Positions 10,889 through 14,133 of a stretch of DNA of 14,133 bases are shown here, piece after piece. How positions within the stretch are numbered: the first letter of the stretch is position 1; the number at the start of each line of letters is the position of its first letter. The DNA is taken from NCBI GenBank assembly GCA_030628805.1, contig DAOVQG010000102.1, forward strand, positions 1 through 14,133, in the 5' to 3' direction. Below the pieces are notes generated by a model. That model had not been told where the DNA came from. It did not search any database and saw only the letters and a list, made by a program, of their open reading frames with translations. The DNA comes from JAGMDK01 sp023128695 (lineage in GTDB: Bacteria > Planctomycetota > Phycisphaerae > UBA1845 > Fen-1342). The position numbers were made by a program, and so were the translations under genes.

Positions 10889-12826
10889 ATGTCAGCCGTA
10901 ACGCGATCTCAACCGTTGCTTCCCGACTGGCTGGTCCGGAACCGCAACTTCGTGCTGCTCTGGGCCGCCTACGGCATCAGTGCGTTCGGCGACCACCTCA
11001 GCGAAATGGCCTTGCTAAAGGAGGCCGGCGGGCTGGAGCGGGACGACGTGACCCGTGTCCAGGCCCTGATGACCTTCTGCTTCTTCGCCCCGTTCGTGAT
11101 TGTGGGGCCCTTTGCCGGCTGGTGGGCGGACCGTTTCAGCCGCAAGTGGACCATGATCGGTGCCGACCTGGTCCGGGCCGCGGTCGTCTTCAGCATACCG
11201 TTTATCTTCGTCTTACCGAGAGTCGCGGGATTATTGGATGATCCAAGCTATCGGGATTTCCTCGTCGCGCTGCCGCTGGCGCTGACCGGCACATTCGCGG
11301 CACTGTTCTCCCCGTGCCGGCAGGCGATGGTCCCGACGCTCATCCGTGACGATCAGCTTGTCCGGGCCAACGCCATGATCAGCGCGCTGGGCACGATCGG
11401 GGCGATCCTCAGCGCGGTGGTCGGCGGCCTGCTCGTCGACTGGGCCGTCGCCGGGCATTTCGGCCTGCAATGGAATTACTGGCTCGACGCCGTCACTTTC
11501 GTCGCTAGCGCCGTGCTGCTCCTCGGGATCGCCATGTCACGTTCGCGAGCGGTGCCGCACGAGATACCCACCGGCGTGTGGACACCCATTCGCCAGGGCT
11601 TTCGATATGTCTGGCAGCATCGCCGCGTGTTGCAGGTCATCCTGCTCGGTACCGTCTTCTGGGCCGCGGCGGGCGTGGTCATCTCCGTCATTCCGGCGAT
11701 CGTCTCCGAAGTCTTCGGCGGAAAGTACTCCGACGCCGGCATGTACCGCGGGCTGATTGCCGCCGGCCTCGCCCTGGGGGCCGCACTGCTCACACTCATC
11801 GGGCGGGCGCTGCCGGTTCCGCTGGCCATCCTGGCGTCGGTCCTGGGCGGCGCGTGCTGGATCTTCGCCCTCGACGCCGCCCTGATCTTCAAGCTCGGCC
11901 GTCTCTTCACCGGCCTGTGCTTGCTGATGATCGGCGTGCACGGGGCGGGCATCCTGGTGACGGTCATGGTCATCATTCAGCACTTCGTGCCGGACGCCCG
12001 CCGCGGGCGCGTCTTCGGCGTAGCCGATATGTGTACGATGGCCGCGATCGTCGCCACCACCGGGCTGCTCGGCCTGCCGCACATCGAGCACCTGGACCGC
12101 TACATCCCATATCTGCTCGGCGTGACCGGAGCGGGGCTCCTGCTGACCACGCTCTTGGCCTGGCGGGAATATCGCCGCGGCGATCCTTTCCCGGCAATCC
12201 TCTGGCTGGTTTGGCGTCTGGTACGCTTTTACTCTGGGTTCTGGTGCCGCGTTCGGCGTGTCGGGCCGTGTACGGTACCGCGTGTGGGGCCGGTGATTGT
12301 GGCCGCCAACCATACCGCCGGCATTGACCCGATCGTCATGTTGAGCACCTGCACGCACCGCTTGATCAGCTTCGTCGTCGAGGAAAAATACTATCGCGTT
12401 CCGCTGGCAAGCTGGTTCATGCGTCAGGACAAGTGCATACCGGTCAACCGCGAGAACCCTACCAAGTCGTTTCTGGGCAACTCGCTGCGACATCTCAAGG
12501 AGGGCGGCTGCATGGGCATCTTCCCGCAAGGGACCTATGTCGGCCCGGATGAGGACGAGCCCGACGCCAGGCCGGGGGTCGGCATACTGGCCCTGCGGAC
12601 CGGCGCCACGGTGATCCCCTGCCACATCAGCGGCACCCGCTACGACGACAATCCCTTCCTCGCGTTTATCCGCCGACACAACGTCCGCGTCCGCTACGGC
12701 AAGCCGGTCGATCTGTCCGCCTTCCGCGGGCGGGAGCGTGAGAAGGACTCGCCGCAACTCGCCGGCGACCTGATCATGCGGGAGATTCGCGCGCTGGCTC
12801 CGGAGGCGGAGAGTGATGAAAAATAG
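10889..12826 (+). CDS. MFS transporter fused to a PlsC-type 1-acyl-glycerophosphate acyltransferase
   Basis: This 645-aa fusion resembles bacterial LplT-PlsC/Aas-type proteins, which flip lysophospholipids and re-acylate them at the inner membrane. Residues about 18-425 are a major facilitator with about 12 helices, including the loop GPFAGWWADRFSRKW (73-87), the motif-A position, and SPCRQAMVPTLI (141-152). The acyltransferase follows: motif I NHTAGIDP (474-481, H475-X4-D480), a motif II region DKCIPVNREN (514-523), motif III FPQGTY (545-550) and motif IV VIPCHISGTR (575-584). In most PlsC proteins motif III reads FPEGTR, so Glu is replaced by Gln and Arg by Tyr here. The HX4D pair is intact. 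Start options are 10835 (inside the hairpin), 10856 and 10889. I prefer 10889 because the protein core begins just after it and GAGAG precedes it. No Aas-like acyl-ACP synthetase domain is present. Confidence 0.87.
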   Translation: MSAVTRSQPLLPDWLVRNRNFVLLWAAYGISAFGDHLSEMALLKEAGGLERDDVTRVQALMTFCFFAPFVIVGPFAGWWADRFSRKWTMIGADLVRAAVVFSIPFIFVLPRVAGLLDDPSYRDFLVALPLALTGTFAALFSPCRQAMVPTLIRDDQLVRANAMISALGTIGAILSAVVGGLLVDWAVAGHFGLQWNYWLDAVTFVASAVLLLGIAMSRSRAVPHEIPTGVWTPIRQGFRYVWQHRRVLQVILLGTVFWAAAGVVISVIPAIVSEVFGGKYSDAGMYRGLIAAGLALGAALLTLIGRALPVPLAILASVLGGACWIFALDAALIFKLGRLFTGLCLLMIGVHGAGILVTVMVIIQHFVPDARRGRVFGVADMCTMAAIVATTGLLGLPHIEHLDRYIPYLLGVTGAGLLLTTLLAWREYRRGDPFPAILWLVWRLVRFYSGFWCRVRRVGPCTVPRVGPVIVAANHTAGIDPIVMLSTCTHRLISFVVEEKYYRVPLASWFMRQDKCIPVNRENPTKSFLGNSLRHLKEGGCMGIFPQGTYVGPDEDEPDARPGVGILALRTGATVIPCHISGTRYDDNPFLAFIRRHNVRVRYGKPVDLSAFRGREREKDSPQLAGDLIMREIRALAPEAESDEK

Positions 12827-12846
12827 CCGTCCGCCGCAGAAATCAT

Positions 12847-12871
12847 GTAGCGTCCGGTCTCCGTCCCCAGG
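12847..12871 (+). repeat. Degenerate GTAG-headed REP element
   Basis: GTAGCGTCCGGTCTCCGTCC begins 21 bases after the stop of the MFS-PlsC gene. It aligns with the copy at 4960-4937 (minus strand) at about 17 of 20 positions, but its closing arm is eroded. The rest of the 157-bp gap to the next gene shows no recognisable element. Confidence 0.55.
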
Positions 12872-12983
12872 GCAATCGCATTCTCGCGTAACCGATCCTA
12901 TTCACAGGGTGGGGCGGGCCCTGGGAAAACTATCGGCTACACAATCCGCTTCGCTCTTGGTATCGTGTTGGCGGAGTGAACCG

Positions 12984-13646
12984 ATGAACAGGCTTGTATT
13001 TCAGAAAGCGTCCGGCATGTGGGGGCTCTGGGCGATGGTGCTCCTGCTGCCGCTGGCGGCGGGGATAGCCGGTTGCGAAGCGTTCGCGTTCGGCGCCTTG
13101 ATGTGGGGCAAGGAGCCGACCAAGAACGTCGCGGCCGAGTATCCATACCTGGCCGACAAGAAAGTCTGCCTCCTGGTGCGGGCCGAGATGGAAACGTTGT
13201 TCGAGTACCCGCAGGTGCAGTGGGAGGTCGCCGATCACGTGCGGGTAACGCTGGAGGGCAGCGTGCGGGGGCTCACGACGGTTGACCCTCGCCGGGTGGT
13301 GGACTTCCAACGCCGCACCGCGGACTGGGAAAAAATGGATCCGGCCGGGATCGGCAAGCGGTTCGGCGCCGACCGGCTGCTGGAAATCGACCTGACCCAG
13401 TACACGACGCGTGAGCCGGAGAGCCCCCACCTCTATCGCGGGCACATCTCGGCCCTCGTCAGCGTGTACAACACGGACTACCCCAACAGCGAGCCGGCCT
13501 ACTCCAAGGAGGTCCAGACCGTATATCCGCCGAACTCGCCGGGGGAATGGGGCACGGGCGACCGGGCAATCCGGCGAGCGACCCTGGAGGCGTTCGCCCA
13601 GGACGTGGCCGGCCGATTCTATGACCGCAAGGTCAAGGTGAAATGA
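12984..13646 (+). CDS. Hypothetical lipoprotein, first of a tandem related pair
   Basis: The 220-aa product has a signal peptide with hydrophobic core WAMVLLLPLAAGIAG and lipobox IAGC (Cys31). GGAG at 12973-12976, seven bases before ATG 12984, fixes the start. A longer in-frame opening from 12813 runs through non-coding sequence and is rejected. The mature part begins near KKVCLLVRAEMETLFEYP (59-76). It has a helix/strand pattern ending in DPAGIGKRFGADRLLEIDLT (119-138), YRGHISALVSVYNT (151-164) and a final helix AIRRATLEAFAQDVAGRFYD (195-214). The pattern (a strand, a helix, then GxxxGADxLLxI) recalls small periplasmic lipoproteins that present an alpha/beta domain. I cannot name the family. 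The next gene starts one base after the stop and encodes a related protein. Confidence 0.82.
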   Translation: MNRLVFQKASGMWGLWAMVLLLPLAAGIAGCEAFAFGALMWGKEPTKNVAAEYPYLADKKVCLLVRAEMETLFEYPQVQWEVADHVRVTLEGSVRGLTTVDPRRVVDFQRRTADWEKMDPAGIGKRFGADRLLEIDLTQYTTREPESPHLYRGHISALVSVYNTDYPNSEPAYSKEVQTVYPPNSPGEWGTGDRAIRRATLEAFAQDVAGRFYDRKVKVK

Positions 13647-13647
13647 C

Positions 13648-14133
13648 ATGCGCTCATATCTATGGGGCATTGTGCTGGTGGGGTTGTTCTTCTTCTTGCC
13701 GGGCTGCAACATCATCGGGGCGATTGCTTACATGACCGCCCCGCCGCAGATGAAGGACGCGGAGATCGAGCTCACCACGGGGCGTCTCGTGTTGTTCATC
13801 GAGTACGCCAATTCCAGTGAGGAAAACCCGGTCTTCACCCGCGCCTTCCGCGAGCGGCTGATCGAAATCTTCCGCGAGCAGGAAGTCAATGACCAGATCG
13901 TGCCGCCCGAGGAGATCTTGCGGCTCCGCCAAGTCAAGGCCGACTTCTCCCGCTGGAGTCTTCAGAAAATCGGGCGCGAATTGGACGCCGAGCAGGTCCT
14001 CTACGTCCGGATCGAGCGCCTGCGGATGCAGGCGTCGGCGGACGCCTTGCTGCTCACGCCGGAGGTCCGTTTACAGATGAAGGTGATCGCGCCCCGAGCC
14101 TCGCCGCGCGAGGCACGCCTCTGGCCGGGGCCC
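13648..14133 (+). CDS. Hypothetical lipoprotein, second of the tandem pair (C-terminus beyond window)
   Basis: 162 residues are visible with no stop before the window edge. The signal sequence is short: MRSYLWGIVLVGLFFFLPGC, with lipobox LPGC at Cys20. AAGGTG at 13635-13640, seven bases before the ATG, is the ribosome binding site and overlaps the end of the preceding gene, so the two are coupled. The mature part has a strand RLVLFIEYA (46-54), helix RAFRERLIEIFREQEV (65-80), IVPPEEI (84-90), WSLQKIGRELDAEQVLYVRI (103-122) and a following strand. This order matches the preceding lipoprotein (RVVDFQRRTADW, then GIGKRFGADRLLEIDL), so they look like diverged tandem paralogs. Family and function are unknown. 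Confidence 0.8.
   Translation, partial: MRSYLWGIVLVGLFFFLPGCNIIGAIAYMTAPPQMKDAEIELTTGRLVLFIEYANSSEENPVFTRAFRERLIEIFREQEVNDQIVPPEEILRLRQVKADFSRWSLQKIGRELDAEQVLYVRIERLRMQASADALLLTPEVRLQMKVIAPRASPREARLWPGP

Noticed and set aside
11537..12757. 406-residue open frame on the minus strand
   Set aside because: It is antisense to the MFS-PlsC gene, has a composition typical of a GC-rich shadow frame, and shows no motif.
12813..12983. N-terminal extension of the first tandem lipoprotein
   Set aside because: The extension would put 57 residues before a normal signal peptide and runs through a degenerate REP. GGAG before ATG 12984 gives a standard lipoprotein.

Overview
The window is a GC-rich bacterial chromosomal segment with a Gram-negative-type envelope gene set: a heptosyltransferase, LPS-kinase-like proteins, glycosyltransferases, an MFS/PlsC fusion and three lipoproteins. 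The BatA-like VWA protein, the S4-less TlyA-like methyltransferase, the WaaP-like kinase pair and the dense GC-rich hairpin repeats resemble Planctomycetota (perhaps Phycisphaerae-like). That placement is inference from gene style; there is no rRNA or other marker here. I saw no tRNA, rRNA, riboswitch or CRISPR array.

Layout. 1-546 (-) is the N-terminal part of a BatA-like membrane protein with a von Willebrand A domain, cut by the window edge. 559-1516 is a REP locus: a RAYT/IS200-like Y1 transposase (692-1141, -) with hairpin repeats on both sides in opposite orientation, the right side grown into a 69-bp-period tandem array. 1676-4195 (+) holds rnpA, a GT28 (MGDG synthase/UgtP-like) glycosyltransferase and a GT2 glycosyltransferase. 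These are followed by a BshC-like reading frame that looks truncated (4171-4635) and an overlapping coiled-coil fragment (4601-4834). 9022-4957 (-) is a tightly coupled four-gene LPS-core-like operon: heptosyltransferase (waaF-like), two WaaP/Kdo-kinase-family proteins (the first with Asn in place of the catalytic Asp), then a GT4 glycosyltransferase. Junctions are a 3-nt gap, GTGA and ATGA. Upstream, on the same strand, are an S4-less TlyA/FtsJ-like methyltransferase (9840-9274) and a lipoprotein (10655-9996). Divergent from these is an MFS transporter fused to a PlsC-type acyltransferase (10889-12826, +), followed by two tandem lipoproteins of related design (12984-13646 and 13648 to the window end).

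Genes together. Most of the window deals with the cell envelope: glycolipid synthesis, polysaccharide or LPS core assembly and phosphorylation, phospholipid flipping/acylation, and lipoproteins. rnpA is the only obvious housekeeping RNA-processing gene, and it lacks its usual rpmH neighbour.

The most striking feature is the repeat population. At least five distinct GC-hairpin families occupy nearly every intergenic gap: a GTAG-headed family, the RAYT-linked family, a GAAGAGCCGCGG family, a TGTGGCACCGGC family and a GTGGCCCATCGC inverted pair. In addition there is an 8-bp-register minisatellite found at two loci in opposite orientation, sharing a flank with one hairpin family. Three genes take their stop codon from the edge of a repeat, and one lipoprotein gene carries three repeat copies in frame between its start codon and its signal sequence.
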